NCBI RefSeq assembly: GCF_010669125.1
Contig: NZ_CP048630.1
Span: 4,150,001-4,214,000, forward strand
From: Ancylobacter pratisalsi
GTDB lineage: Bacteria; Pseudomonadota; Alphaproteobacteria; Rhizobiales; Xanthobacteraceae
Reading direction: 5' to 3'
DNA: 64,000 bases
In this document: in pieces, positions 9,001-18,784 of the stretch
Position numbering within the stretch: the stretch's first letter is position 1
Layout: each line of letters starts with the position of its first letter
The notes under the pieces: model-generated
Told to the model about the DNA's origin: nothing
The model's database searches: none
The model's input: only the letters and a program-made list of their open reading frames with translations
Program-made: the position numbers and the translations under genes

Positions 9001-10173
9001 ATGGCGGTGGCCGGAGCCGAGCCGCGCGCGGCGTGGGCGTCGAAAGCGGAGGAGAGCCGGGGCCGACTCGTCCCCGAGCCGGAGGGCGATGGACGCAGCG
9101 CGTTCCGTCGCGATGCTGATCGCATCATCCATTCTTCGGCGTTCCGGCGGCTTGCCTACAAGACGCAGGTTTTTTCGTATCACGAGGGCGATCATTACCG
9201 GACCCGCCTGACCCACACGCTGGAGGTGGTGCAGGTCGCGCGTTCGCTGGCGCGCGCGCTCGGACTCGACGAGGACCTCGCCGAAGCGCTGGCTCTGGCC
9301 CATGATCTCGGTCATCCACCCTTCGCCCATGCTGGCGAGCGCGTGCTGGATGCCTGCATGAGCGCCTATGGCGGCTTCGATCACAACGCTCAGTCTCTGC
9401 GGGTCGTGACGCGGCTGGAGAGCCGCTATCCAGCCTTTGACGGTCTCAATCTTTCCTGGGAGACGCTGGAGGGGATCGTAAAGCACAACGGGCCGCTCAC
9501 CGGCCCGCTTCCCCATGCCATCGCCGTGCATGCGGAAAAGCAGGATCTGTGGCTGTGGAGCTGGCCGGGCGCGGAAGCGCAGGTCGCGGCCATCGCCGAC
9601 GACATCGCCTATGACGTTCACGACCTCGACGACGGGCTGCGGGCCGAACTGTTCACGGTGAGGGAGATCGCCGATCTTCCGCTGGTGGGGGACATCATCG
9701 CCGATATCGCGGTGGGCTGGCCCGATCTCGACACCTCGCGGTTCATCCATGAGGTCGGCCGGCGGATGATCACCGCGTTGATCGACGATGTCGTGCGCGA
9801 ATCCCGCCGTCGGATCATCGTCGCGGCGCCGGGCACCGCGGACGATATCCGCCGCCACGGCGGGGCGGTGGTGGGCTTCTCGGCGCCCTTTGCGGAAGCC
9901 GAGAGGGCGATCAAGGCGTTTCTGTTTCCGCGGATGTATCGCCATCCGCGAGTGGTGCGCGACATGGAACGGGCGGGCGTGGTGGTGCGCGCGCTGTTCA
10001 CCCGCTACATGGCTGACCTCGATGCCCTTCCCGCCGAATGGCGTGCCAGTGTGCAGGGGCGGACAGAGGATGCGCGCGCGCGTCGGATTGCCGATTTTCT
10101 CGCCGGGCAGACCGACCGCTATGCGTTGGCGGAATATGCGCGGCTCTTTGACAGGGCACCGGAACTGCGGTAG
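9001..10173 (+). CDS. dgt: Deoxyguanosinetriphosphate triphosphohydrolase-like protein
   Basis: 390-residue HD-domain dNTP triphosphohydrolase, dividing dNTPs into nucleoside and tripolyphosphate. HD-domain residues are visible at H72 (RTRLTHTLEV) and H101-D102 (LAHDLGHPPFAHAGE), with a further Asp in DDIAYDVHDLDDGL. The N-terminal REGD-like segment SRGRLVPEPEGDGRSAFRRD and FRRLAYKTQVF are typical of the proteobacterial type-2 dGTPase-like family. A possible promoter is TTGAAT (8925-8930) with TTAAGT (8948-8953). It starts 107 nt from the divergent erpA, and argS follows 44 nt downstream. Confidence 0.93.
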   Translation: MAVAGAEPRAAWASKAEESRGRLVPEPEGDGRSAFRRDADRIIHSSAFRRLAYKTQVFSYHEGDHYRTRLTHTLEVVQVARSLARALGLDEDLAEALALAHDLGHPPFAHAGERVLDACMSAYGGFDHNAQSLRVVTRLESRYPAFDGLNLSWETLEGIVKHNGPLTGPLPHAIAVHAEKQDLWLWSWPGAEAQVAAIADDIAYDVHDLDDGLRAELFTVREIADLPLVGDIIADIAVGWPDLDTSRFIHEVGRRMITALIDDVVRESRRRIIVAAPGTADDIRRHGGAVVGFSAPFAEAERAIKAFLFPRMYRHPRVVRDMERAGVVVRALFTRYMADLDALPAEWRASVQGRTEDARARRIADFLAGQTDRYALAEYARLFDRAPELR

Positions 10174-10217
10174 CGGCAGCGGCCCTTTGAGGCCTGCCGT
10201 GCCGGGAGCTTCTGCAG

Positions 10218-11984
10218 ATGAATCTGTTCGCGACTTTCGCCGATCACGTTCGCGCCGCCGTGGGCGAACTCGCCCGAGAAGGCGTGCTGCCGACGGATCT
10301 CGATGTGACGCGCGTCGTCGTCGAGCCACCGCGTGATGCGAGCCATGGTGACCTGGCGACCAACGCGGCGATGGTGCTGGCCAAGGAAGCGGGCATGAAG
10401 CCGCGCGACCTCGCCGAAAAGATCGCTGGCAAGCTTGGCGCCGTCGCCGGCGTCGACAGGGTCGATGTGGCGGGGCCCGGCTTCATCAACATCGCGCTGG
10501 ACGGCTCATACTGGCCGCAGGTCATCTCTGCCGTGCTTGACCAGGGGCTCGGCTTCGGCGGCGCCGACATCGGCGCCGGCAGGGCGATGAACGTCGAGTA
10601 TGTCTCGGCCAACCCGACCGGGCCGATGCATGTCGGCCATTGTCGGGGCGCCGTGTTCGGCGATGCGCTGGCGAACCTGATGGCCTTTGCCGGCTGGAAG
10701 GTGACGCGCGAGTACTACATCAACGATGCCGGGGCGCAGGTCGATGTGCTCGCCCGCTCGGCGTTCATTCGCTACCGGGAGGCTCTGGGCGAAACCATCA
10801 GCATTCCGGAGGGGCTTTATCCCGGCGACTATCTCAAGCCGGTCGGCCGCGATCTCGTCGCCAAATACGGCAAGACGCTGCTCGAAAAAGACGAGGCGGA
10901 ATGGCTTCCGCTGGTTCGGAACATCGCCATCGATTCGATGATGGTGATGATCCGCAACGATCTCGCCGCGCTGAACATCCATCACGACGTGTTCTTCTCC
11001 GAGCGCACGCTGCACGAGCGCTCCGGCGGGGCGTCGAGCATCATCGACCGGCTGCTGGCGGACCTGCGCGCGCGCGACCTGATCTATGAGGGGCGTCTGG
11101 CGCCACCCAAGGGCCAGCTCCCGGAGGACTGGGAGGATCGCGAGCAGACACTGTTCCGAGCCACGCGGTTCGGCGACGATGTCGATCGTCCGCTGGTGAA
11201 GTCCGATGGCGCCTATACCTATTTCGCCGCCGACATCGCCTATCACAAGGACAAGTACGATCGCGGCTTTTCCCACATGATCGACGTGTGGGGGGCCGAC
11301 CATGGCGGCTACGTCAAACGCATGCAGGCCGCCGTCAAGGCCGCGAGCGACGGGCAGGCGAGCCTGGATGTCGAGCTGTGCCAGCTGGTACGGCTGCTGC
11401 GCCACGGCGAGCCGGTGAAAATGTCCAAGCGGGCCGGTGACTTCGTGACCCTGCGTGAAGTGGTCGACGAGGTCGGCCGCGATGCCGTGCGCTTCATGAT
11501 GGTCAACCGCAAGAACGATGCGGTGCTCGACTTCGACCTCGCCAAGGTGATCGAGCAGAGCAAGGACAACCCGGTCTTCTATGTGCAGTACGCCCATGCC
11601 CGGGCGCGCTCGATCCTGCGGAACGCAGGTGAGGCTTTCGCCGACCTGCCACCCGATGCCGCCGGCTTCGCCGATTCGGATCTGACGCTGCTGAGCGACG
11701 AAGGGGAAGTCGCGATCGCGAAGCTGATTGCCAACTATCCGCGGCTGATCGAGCAGGCAGCGCTCGCCCGCGAGCCGCACCGGGTCGCGTTCTACCTCTA
11801 CGATCTCGCCAGCGCGCTGCATGCGCAGTGGAATCGCGGCAAAGACATGCCTCATTTACGCTTCATTATCGAAGATGATCGAAAGTCGACTTATGCGCGG
11901 TTGGCATTGGTTCATGCCGTCGCGCTGATCATCGCTTCAGGACTTTCCATCCTCGGAGTTGGTGCTCCCGAAGAAATGCGGTGA
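10218..11984 (+). CDS. argS: Arginyl-tRNA synthetase
   Basis: 588-residue class I synthetase charging tRNA-Arg. It has an N-terminal Add1 domain (about 1-110), the HIGH signature HVGH at 138-141 ([15 protein letters not shown]), KMSK at 401-404 ([12 protein letters not shown]) and the DALR anticodon-binding domain at the C-terminus ([14 protein letters not shown] onwards). Length is normal. It sits in the conserved order dgt-argS-SPOR-nagZ. Confidence 0.97.
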   Translation: MNLFATFADHVRAAVGELAREGVLPTDLDVTRVVVEPPRDASHGDLATNAAMVLAKEAGMKPRDLAEKIAGKLGAVAGVDRVDVAGPGFINIALDGSYWPQVISAVLDQGLGFGGADIGAGRAMNVEYVSANPTGPMHVGHCRGAVFGDALANLMAFAGWKVTREYYINDAGAQVDVLARSAFIRYREALGETISIPEGLYPGDYLKPVGRDLVAKYGKTLLEKDEAEWLPLVRNIAIDSMMVMIRNDLAALNIHHDVFFSERTLHERSGGASSIIDRLLADLRARDLIYEGRLAPPKGQLPEDWEDREQTLFRATRFGDDVDRPLVKSDGAYTYFAADIAYHKDKYDRGFSHMIDVWGADHGGYVKRMQAAVKAASDGQASLDVELCQLVRLLRHGEPVKMSKRAGDFVTLREVVDEVGRDAVRFMMVNRKNDAVLDFDLAKVIEQSKDNPVFYVQYAHARARSILRNAGEAFADLPPDAAGFADSDLTLLSDEGEVAIAKLIANYPRLIEQAALAREPHRVAFYLYDLASALHAQWNRGKDMPHLRFIIEDDRKSTYARLALVHAVALIIASGLSILGVGAPEEMR

Positions 11985-12074
11985 GCGTGCCGCGCGGTTT
12001 TCCGCGCCCGCCACCGCCGTACCGCCGCCTCCCCCGGGGCGAGGTTTCGAGACGCAGCGAACAGGTTCGGTGAA

Positions 12075-13946
12075 ATGGGCAACGATACGATGCGTAATCG
12101 GCAGGACTCCCCAGCCGAGGACCCGCTTGCCGAACTCGCCCGACTGATGGGCCAGGAAGACGAGTTCGCCGAGATTCTGCGCAAGCCGCAGGCACCCGTA
12201 CCGCAAGGTGCCGGTGTGCCGGGGGCTGCTCCCGTGCGCCCGCGCCCTGCCGCGCCGGCTCCTTCTGCGCCGCCGCGCGCCCCGCTGCCGCCTCGTCCGG
12301 CCGCCCCGGCCCCGCGTCCGGCAACGCCGCCCCCCAGCCGTCCGGCGGCGCCCAATCCCTTTTCCGGGCTCGCGGCCGAACTTCGAACCGAGCCACGCGC
12401 CGAGGCCCCGGTCCGCGCGCCATTGCCGCGTTCCGAACGCTCGTCGCTGGAGGACACGGCGCGCGATCTCAGCCGCAGTCTGCGGACCGAGCGTCCGGCC
12501 GCCCCGGCGCCGCGTGCGCCCGAGCCGCGCGCGCCCGAGCCTCGTCCTGCGCCGGCGGCCGAGCAGGCGCCTTTCCTGCCGCCGCGCCCGCGTCCGACCG
12601 AGCCGGCCATGCGCGCGCCCACACCGCCAGCTTCGCGCGGGTTTGAGCGTTCCACGGTTTCCGATGGTGCGGCCGACGCGATTTCGCGCGCGCTATCGGA
12701 GCCGTTCGATCTTGGCGACGAGCTGGGTCATCCCGAGCCCCGCGCCGATGCGTATCGCACGGAGCCGAAGGCGCCCGAGCGCCCGCTGCCGGCCTGGATG
12801 GCACGTGGTGCCGCTGACCCGGCACCGGCCGCGCGAGCGGAGGCCAGGCCGCAGGCGACGCCGCAAGCCCGTGCACCAGCCAAGCCGGCACCTGACTTCG
12901 ACGTCGCTGACGATGCCTATGATTATGGCCGTTCGGCGCTGGAAGGTGACAGCTACGAGCCACAGGAAGGCGTCGATCAGACGTATGAGATCGAGCCTGA
13001 CGAGGCGCCGCCGCGTCGCGGCAAGGGCCGCCTGGTCATGATTGGCGGCCTCGTGGTCGTTGCCGTCGTGGCGACGGCGGGCGTCTACGCCTACATGTCG
13101 GGTTCCGGCGGTTCCTCGACCGCTTCCGGCGAGCCGCCGGTCATTCGCGCCGACCAAGGCCCGAACAAGGTCGTTCCGGCCCAGCCCACGCCGGATCAGG
13201 CCGGCGAGGGCCAGAAGCTGATCTATGACCGTGTCGGCGGCAGCCCGACCACGGGCAATGAGAAGGTTGTCTCCAGCGAGGAGCAGCCGGTCGATATGTC
13301 TCAGGCGGCGCAGCCCCAGCCGCGTGTGATTCAGACCGCGCCGGGCGCCGCGCCGACCAGCGCGGCTCCTTCCACCTCCGCGACGGACGCCGTGACCGAG
13401 CCCAAGCGCGTACGCACGCTGACCGTTCGTGCGGATGGCACCATCGTTGAAGACTCTTCGCCCTCGCCGATGCCCAGCGGGAGTTCGTCCGCGGCTTCTT
13501 CCTCGGTTCAGCCGACGGCGTCGACGCCCATCCCGCTCAGCCCCGGTTCGGGCGCGCCTGTCTCCACCGATCCGACGCCGATATCCAACACTCCGTCGAT
13601 CGTGCCGAATGTGCCGCTGCCGCCGACGCGGCTTGCGGCCAACCCGATGCCGGCGGCTTCCTCCGCTCCGGCGGCAACGTCGGCTCCGGCTCCGGCGGGC
13701 GCCTATGTGGTGCAGATCGCCTCCGTGCGGTCCGAGGCTGAAGCGCAGGCGACATGGAAGGCGATGCAGGCGAAGTATCCCGGCGTGCTCGGCAACCAGC
13801 AGGTGGCCATCCGCCGGGCGGATCTGGGCGATCGCGGCATTTATTACCGCACGCAGGTCGGCAACTTCTCCGATCGGGACCAGGCCAACAATCTCTGCCA
13901 GGCCCTGAGGGCGGAAGGTGGCGACTGCATGGTCCAGCGCAACTGA
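12075..13946 (+). CDS. SPOR-domain membrane protein
   Basis: 623-residue bitopic membrane protein. Residues 1-315 are a long Pro/Ala/Arg-rich cytoplasmic region of low complexity. One transmembrane helix lies near 318-340 (LVMIGGLVVVAVVATAGVYAYM region). A disordered periplasmic Pro/Ser/Ala linker follows, and a SPOR domain occupies 542-623 (AYVVQIASVRSEAEAQATW, then YYRTQVGNFSDRDQANNLC). SPOR domains bind denuded glycan strands at division septa, so a role in cell division or envelope remodelling is inferred. It lies between argS and nagZ, the usual position of this gene in the order. The two low-complexity regions make homology outside the SPOR domain unreliable. Confidence 0.9.
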   Translation: MGNDTMRNRQDSPAEDPLAELARLMGQEDEFAEILRKPQAPVPQGAGVPGAAPVRPRPAAPAPSAPPRAPLPPRPAAPAPRPATPPPSRPAAPNPFSGLAAELRTEPRAEAPVRAPLPRSERSSLEDTARDLSRSLRTERPAAPAPRAPEPRAPEPRPAPAAEQAPFLPPRPRPTEPAMRAPTPPASRGFERSTVSDGAADAISRALSEPFDLGDELGHPEPRADAYRTEPKAPERPLPAWMARGAADPAPAARAEARPQATPQARAPAKPAPDFDVADDAYDYGRSALEGDSYEPQEGVDQTYEIEPDEAPPRRGKGRLVMIGGLVVVAVVATAGVYAYMSGSGGSSTASGEPPVIRADQGPNKVVPAQPTPDQAGEGQKLIYDRVGGSPTTGNEKVVSSEEQPVDMSQAAQPQPRVIQTAPGAAPTSAAPSTSATDAVTEPKRVRTLTVRADGTIVEDSSPSPMPSGSSSAASSSVQPTASTPIPLSPGSGAPVSTDPTPISNTPSIVPNVPLPPTRLAANPMPAASSAPAATSAPAPAGAYVVQIASVRSEAEAQATWKAMQAKYPGVLGNQQVAIRRADLGDRGIYYRTQVGNFSDRDQANNLCQALRAEGGDCMVQRN

Positions 13947-13962
13947 TCGCTGGCTGGATCCG

Positions 13963-14991
13963 ATGAATACCAGCACGGCGCCTCGCGCCTTCATTACCGG
14001 CTGTGCCGGCACCCGCCTGTCCGCGCAGGAAGCGGAGTTCCTGCGCGAGACGCGCCCCTGGGGGCTTATCCTGTTCCGCCGCAATGTGGAGACACCCGAG
14101 CAGGTGGCGGCTCTGGTCGCGGCGTTTCGTGAGCATGTTGGCCGTTCGGACGCGCCTGTCCTGATCGATCAGGAGGGCGGACGCGTCCAGCGTCTCGGGC
14201 CGCCGCACTGGCCGGCCTATCCGCCCGCCGGTGTCTTTGCCGCCCTTGCCGAAGCTGGCGAGGAGGCACGGGCAGTCGAGGCGGCGAGGCTCGGTGCGCG
14301 GCTGATGGCGGACGATCTCGCCGCGCTGGGCATCACCGTCGATTGCGTGCCCTGCGCGGATCTTCGTTTGCCCGAAGGGCACGGCATCATTGGTGACCGC
14401 GCCTATGGTGAGACGCCGGAGCGTGTCGCGCTGCTGGCGCGGGCGGCCGCGGACGGGATGATGAGCGGGGGCGTCCTGCCCGTGCTCAAGCACATTCCCG
14501 GCCATGGACGGGCACGCGCCGACAGCCATTTGAGCCTTCCGGTGGTGGAGACTTCGCGTCCGGTTTTGGAAGCCACGGATTTCGAGGCGTTCCGCCGGCT
14601 CAACGACCTGCCGCTCGGCATGACCGCCCATGTGGTCTATGCCGCGATCGATGCCGACCAGCCCGCGACGACCTCCCGCCGGGTGATCGATGAGATCATT
14701 CGCGGCTTTATCGGCTTCGACGGCGCGTTGATGAGCGATGATCTCTCCATGGGCGCACTTGCCGGCTCTCTGGCGAGCCGGGCGGAGGCGTCGTTTGCGG
14801 CCGGCTGCGACCTTGCCCTGCACTGCAATGGCGATATCGAAGAGATGCGCGCGGTCGCTTCGCGGTCTCCGCTTCTGGCTGGCGAGGCGGCGCGACGCTG
14901 CGAGGCCGCGCTGGAACAGCTCGTCCGACCCGAGAAAATCGAACAAGCGCAGGCGCGCGCTCATTTTTCGGATATGATCGCGGTTTCCTGA
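13963..14991 (+). CDS. nagZ: Beta-N-acetylhexosaminidase
   Basis: 342-residue GH3 enzyme of peptidoglycan recycling; releases GlcNAc from anhydromuropeptides in the cytosol. Substrate loop DQEGGRVQRL and the catalytic loop KHIPGHGRARADSH (K176-H177, D187, H189) are intact; GH3 NagZ uses this Asp-His dyad. The ATG at 13963 directly precedes NTSTAPRAFITGCAG and follows the SPOR gene stop by 16 nt. The canonical KHFPGHG has Ile in place of Phe here. Followed closely by scpA. Confidence 0.94.
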   Translation: MNTSTAPRAFITGCAGTRLSAQEAEFLRETRPWGLILFRRNVETPEQVAALVAAFREHVGRSDAPVLIDQEGGRVQRLGPPHWPAYPPAGVFAALAEAGEEARAVEAARLGARLMADDLAALGITVDCVPCADLRLPEGHGIIGDRAYGETPERVALLARAAADGMMSGGVLPVLKHIPGHGRARADSHLSLPVVETSRPVLEATDFEAFRRLNDLPLGMTAHVVYAAIDADQPATTSRRVIDEIIRGFIGFDGALMSDDLSMGALAGSLASRAEASFAAGCDLALHCNGDIEEMRAVASRSPLLAGEAARRCEAALEQLVRPEKIEQAQARAHFSDMIAVS

Positions 14992-15010
14992 ACACCAGCC
15001 GCGATCTGCC

Positions 15011-15823
15011 ATGGAACAAAGCCAATTCGCTTTCGAGGCGGACGCCCTCCGAGAGAAGGGCGAGCCCGCGCTGGTGGTCGACGTCGACGGCTTCGAAGGC
15101 CCGCTCGATCTGCTGCTGGCGCTTGCCCGCACGCAGAAGGTCGACCTGTCGCGGATCTCGATCCTTGAGCTTGCGGAGCAATATCTCGTCTTCGTCGAGG
15201 CGGCGCGGCGCATAAGGCTGGAGCTGGCGGCCGACTATCTCGTCATGGCGGCCTGGCTGGCCTATCTCAAATCGCGTCTGCTGCTTCCTGAGCCGGCCAA
15301 GGAGGAGGGGCCGAGCGCGGCCGACCTCGCGGCCGACCTGACCGAGCGTCTGCGCCGGTTGGAGCGGATCCGTGCCGCCGCCGCGCATCTGGCGACGCGT
15401 GACCGCATAGGTCACGAAGTGTTCGGGCGCGGGGCACCGGAGCCGCTGCGCCGGGACGGGCCACAGGTTTATGAGGCGACCCTCTACGAACTTCTCGCCG
15501 CCTATGGCGCGCAGCGCCAGAAGATGGCCCTGTCGCAGGTACGTTTCGCCCCGCGCAACGTGCTCTCGCTGGCCGATGCCCGCGAGCGGCTGGAGCGGCT
15601 GATCGGCCGGCTGGGGCTTGTCGGTGACTGGGCGCGGCTGGACGGCTTCCTGCTCAACTGGATGGCCGATCCGAAGATGCGTGCGACGGCGCTCGCTTCC
15701 GGCTTCTCGGCCAGCCTCGAAATGGTGCGCGAGGGCCTGATCGACGTGCAGCAGGACGAACCGTTCGCGCCGATCTGGATCCGGAGCCGCGGCGCGGCGG
15801 CTTCGGACGGGGAGGGCCGATGA
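15011..15823 (+). CDS. scpA: Segregation and condensation protein A
   Basis: 270-residue kleisin subunit of the SMC-ScpAB chromosome condensation complex. The N-terminal FEGPLDLLLALARTQKVD block is the kleisin signature; LADYLVMAAWLAYLKSRLLL is the following conserved helix pair, and the C-terminal winged-helix half ends near residue 265. Length is normal for alphaproteobacteria. The stop overlaps the scpB start as ATGA, indicating translational coupling. Confidence 0.95.
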   Translation: MEQSQFAFEADALREKGEPALVVDVDGFEGPLDLLLALARTQKVDLSRISILELAEQYLVFVEAARRIRLELAADYLVMAAWLAYLKSRLLLPEPAKEEGPSAADLAADLTERLRRLERIRAAAAHLATRDRIGHEVFGRGAPEPLRRDGPQVYEATLYELLAAYGAQRQKMALSQVRFAPRNVLSLADARERLERLIGRLGLVGDWARLDGFLLNWMADPKMRATALASGFSASLEMVREGLIDVQQDEPFAPIWIRSRGAAASDGEGR

Positions 15824-16539
15824 GTGCCGATGCGGCGCGCGCGGCGTCGCCTTTCCCTTCCGCACCGGAAAACGCGGCGCATGCTGTCCGGACGCCGGCG
15901 CTTCGCCTGCTGGAGGCGATGCTGTTCGCGGCCGGTGAGCCGCTGGATGAAGCAACGCTTGCTTCCCGGCTGCCCGAGGGGGCGGATCTTCGCGCTCTGC
16001 TCGCCGAACTGTCGGCCGACTATGCCCCGCGTGGGGTGAACCTAGTGCGCGTGGCCGGCAAATGGATGTTGCGCACCGCGCCCGATCTCGGCTTCCTGCT
16101 CGCCCGTGACAAGCCGGAGCCACGCCGGCTTTCGCGCGCGGCGCTTGAGACGCTGGCGATCATTGCCTATCACCAGCCGACAACGCGGGCGGAGATCGAA
16201 GAGATCCGCGGCGTCTCCACCAGCAAGGGCACGCTCGACGTGCTCCTGGAATCGGGGTGGGTGCGCATGCGCGGGCGTCGACGCAGTCCGGGGCGCCCGG
16301 TGACCTACGGCACCACCGAGCTGTTCCTGGTGCATTTCGGCCTCGATGCCATCGGCGACCTGCCGGGCCTGGAGGAGCTGCGCGGAACCGGGCTGATTGA
16401 CGCGCGGGTATCGGCTGGCCTAACGGTGCCGCTGCCGAACGACGACACGACGCTGAAGGACGACGAGGATCCGCTGGAGCCCGAGTTCAACCTTTCCTTC
16501 GCGCCCGAGCCGGAAACGGACGAGGACACGGAGGAGTGA
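15820..16539 (+). CDS. scpB: Segregation and condensation protein B
   Basis: 239-residue partner of ScpA; two winged-helix domains. Visible family blocks are LLEAMLFAAGEPLDEATLA, ALETLAIIAYHQPTTRAEIE, IRGVSTSKGTLDVLLESGWV and the GRPVTYGTTELFLVHFGL ending of the core. The last 40 residues are acidic (EPEFNLSFAPEPETDEDTEE) and probably disordered. It starts at the ATGA overlap with scpA. Confidence 0.95.
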   Translation: MSADAARAASPFPSAPENAAHAVRTPALRLLEAMLFAAGEPLDEATLASRLPEGADLRALLAELSADYAPRGVNLVRVAGKWMLRTAPDLGFLLARDKPEPRRLSRAALETLAIIAYHQPTTRAEIEEIRGVSTSKGTLDVLLESGWVRMRGRRRSPGRPVTYGTTELFLVHFGLDAIGDLPGLEELRGTGLIDARVSAGLTVPLPNDDTTLKDDEDPLEPEFNLSFAPEPETDEDTEE

Positions 16540-16579
16540 AGGCGTGTCGGCGTCCGATTCACGACGATGAAAGAGCCAC

Positions 16580-17659
16580 ATGCAGCACCCGCCCTCCCGA
16601 ACCCCGGTCTCGCTGGCCAGCCGTCTCATCCTTGAAGATGTGCGCCATGGCTATGGGACGGTGGAGGCGGTGCGCGGCGTCTCGCTGGTTGTCGAGCCGG
16701 GCGAGATCCTGTGCCTTCTGGGCCAATCAGGCTGCGGCAAGACCACGCTTCTGCGGCTGATCGCCGGCATCGAGCGCCCGAGCAGCGGGAGCATCCGGCT
16801 CGACCGCCACGTGGTGGCAGGACCGGAAGGGTTCGTTCCTCCGGAAAAGCGCAATATCGGGCTGGTGTTTCAGGACTACGCGCTGTTTCCCCACCTCACC
16901 AATCTGGAGAACGTGTCCTTCGGTTTGCGGGCGCTGAGTGCGACGGAGGCCCGTGAGGAGGCACTGCGCGCGCTCCGGCGGGTGCGGCTGGAGCATTACG
17001 CGCAGGACTATCCCCATGCGCTGTCAGGGGGTGAACAACAGCGTGTCGCGCTTGCCCGCGCGCTCGTGCCGCGCCCCGGCATTCTCCTTATGGACGAACC
17101 GTTCTCCGGGCTCGACAGTCGCCTGCGCGGAAGTGTGCGTGCGGATACGCTGAAGGTTCTGCGCGATGCGCGCGCGACCTGCATCATCGTCACCCACGAC
17201 CCGGAGGAGGCGATGCGGCTGGGCGATCGCATCGCACTGATGCGTCAGGGCGAGATCGTGCAGATCGGCACTCCCGAAGAGATCTACCGTCACCCGGCGG
17301 ACATCGCCGCCGCCCGTTTCTTTTGCGAAATCAACGAAGTGGATGGCGTTGTCGGCTCGGGCCGTGTCATCACGCCGCTCGGCGCCTTCGATGCGCCGGG
17401 AATGGATGACGGGCAGGATGCGGTGGCCGCGATCCGCCCACAGGGGGTGGAGCTGCGGGCGCCGGGCACGGGCGTGCCGGGCCGGGTCGTGAGCCACCGA
17501 TTCCTTGGCGAACTTGATCTGTATGAGGTCGCGGTGGAGGGTGTGGACCGTCCATTGGTCGCACGTCGCCGGACGACCGCAGGTCTGTCACGCGGCCATG
17601 ACGTAGGCGTGCACATAGATCCGGCAGAGGTTCTTGTCTTCGCGGCGGCCCGGCCCTAG
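16580..17659 (+). CDS. ABC transporter ATP-binding protein (FbpC/PotA-like)
   Basis: 359-residue importer-type ATPase. Walker A GQSGCGKTTLLRL, Q-loop VFQDYALFPHLTNLENV, signature [15 protein letters not shown], Walker B ILLMDEPFSGLD, the H-loop VTHDPEEAMRLGD, and a C-terminal TOBE-like regulatory domain (about 245-359). The first half resembles the Fe3+/polyamine/thiamine group (FbpC, PotA); substrate cannot be assigned. No permease or binding protein lies nearby, so it is an orphan ATPase here. It sits between scpB and tatA, genes that are normally adjacent in this order, so it may be a later insertion. Confidence 0.9.
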   Translation: MQHPPSRTPVSLASRLILEDVRHGYGTVEAVRGVSLVVEPGEILCLLGQSGCGKTTLLRLIAGIERPSSGSIRLDRHVVAGPEGFVPPEKRNIGLVFQDYALFPHLTNLENVSFGLRALSATEAREEALRALRRVRLEHYAQDYPHALSGGEQQRVALARALVPRPGILLMDEPFSGLDSRLRGSVRADTLKVLRDARATCIIVTHDPEEAMRLGDRIALMRQGEIVQIGTPEEIYRHPADIAAARFFCEINEVDGVVGSGRVITPLGAFDAPGMDDGQDAVAAIRPQGVELRAPGTGVPGRVVSHRFLGELDLYEVAVEGVDRPLVARRRTTAGLSRGHDVGVHIDPAEVLVFAAARP

Positions 17660-17728
17660 TGTCCGGGTTCTGTTTTGCGATGCGCGGCCGCGAGGGGCCG
17701 GCGGCGCTTCGATAAGGGAGTTTGAATA

Positions 17729-17956
17729 ATGGGTTCGTTGAGCATCTGGCATTGGATCATAGTGCTGGTGGTCGTGCTCCTCCTCTTCGGCCGCGGCAAG
17801 CTGTCGGAGCTGATGGGTGATGCTGCGAAGGGCATCAAGGCCTTCAAGAAGGGCATGGCCGATGACGACGAGACGCCGCCCGCCAAGCCTGCGGAGCCGC
17901 TGCGTAACATCGATCACCAGCAGACCACTGAAGCCGAGCGCACCAAGGTTGGCTGA
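17729..17956 (+). CDS. tatA: Twin-arginine translocase subunit TatA
   Basis: 75-residue single-pass protein of the Tat pathway, which exports folded proteins. N-terminal helix from [17 protein letters not shown], the hinge [12 protein letters not shown] with the FGRGKL motif, then an amphipathic helix and a polar tail. The Shine-Dalgarno AAGGGAG lies 8 nt before the ATG. TatA is normally the most abundant Tat subunit; a hairpin just after this gene could help keep it so. Start of the tatABC operon. Confidence 0.95.
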   Translation: MGSLSIWHWIIVLVVVLLLFGRGKLSELMGDAAKGIKAFKKGMADDDETPPAKPAEPLRNIDHQQTTEAERTKVG

Positions 17957-17988
17957 TTCCCGATCTTCGGGGTCCTAAGGATCGGGAA
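17957..17988 (+). other. Intercistronic hairpin between tatA and tatB
   Basis: TTCCCGATC (17957-17965) pairs perfectly with GATCGGGAA (17980-17988), a 9-bp stem with a 14-nt loop, beginning directly after the tatA stop. A short TTTT follows at 17996-17999. It may act as a partial terminator or RNA-stability element that raises TatA over TatB/TatC. Confidence 0.55.
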
Positions 17989-18019
17989 GGGTCGCTTTTG
18001 CGCGGCCCTGTCATAACCT

Positions 18020-18784
18020 ATGTTTGATATTGGCTGGTCCGAGTTACTGGTGGTCGGCATCATCGCGCTTATCGTGATCGGGCCGAAGGAATTGCCGCGT
18101 GTGCTGCGCACCCTTGGGCAGTCCGTGGGCAAGCTGCGCCGCATGGCCGGCGAGTTTCAGGGGCAGTTCAACGAGGCACTTCGCGAGGCGGAGCTGAGCG
18201 ATCTCAAGGACGGTATCTCCGGCCTGAAGAGCGAGATCAGCGGCTTCGCCACCGACGCGCAGAAGAGCATTTCCGGCGCGCTGCCGAGCAACCCTCTTCA
18301 CGACATCGATGATGAGCTGAAGAACGCCAACCAGCCGGTGGAGCGGGCAGACCTGCCCGCGCCCGGGCCGGGCTCGCTATTGCCCGAGCCGAGCGAGCTG
18401 GAGCCTTACGCGTTCGAGGATGTCGAGCAGGAGGTAAAGGCGGCGGCCGCAAAGCTGGACGACAGGCCCGAAGCGGCCGTCGGCAAGACGGCGACGACCG
18501 AGCCTGCCGCGACGGCGCCGGCGAAGCCCAAGCGGGCCCGTGCAACGAAATCCCCCGCCTCGGAGGCCAGTGCCTCGGCCGAGGTGCCCGCGAAGCCCAA
18601 GCGCGCGCCGCGTGTCAAGGCGTTGCCGGCCGAGCCTGAAGTCGCGGAGGCTGTCGCTTCCCTCGACGATACAACGCCGCCGAGCGCGGCGAAGGCGCCC
18701 CGCAAACCGCGGGTGAAGAAGACCGTGTCGGATGAGGCCCCGGCCGCCCCGTCGACCAAAGGCAAGGAAGGGCCGGCGGCATGA
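18020..18784 (+). CDS. tatB: Twin-arginine translocase subunit TatB
   Basis: 254-residue Tat receptor subunit. N-terminal helix FDIGWSELLVVGIIALIVIG, followed by the PKELPRVLRTLGQSVGKLRRM amphipathic region. After about residue 120 comes a long, low-complexity Pro/Ala/Lys tail with repeated PAKPKRA and KPRVK motifs, making this TatB longer than the usual 150-200 residues. The stop overlaps tatC as ATGA. Confidence 0.94.
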   Translation: MFDIGWSELLVVGIIALIVIGPKELPRVLRTLGQSVGKLRRMAGEFQGQFNEALREAELSDLKDGISGLKSEISGFATDAQKSISGALPSNPLHDIDDELKNANQPVERADLPAPGPGSLLPEPSELEPYAFEDVEQEVKAAAAKLDDRPEAAVGKTATTEPAATAPAKPKRARATKSPASEASASAEVPAKPKRAPRVKALPAEPEVAEAVASLDDTTPPSAAKAPRKPRVKKTVSDEAPAAPSTKGKEGPAA

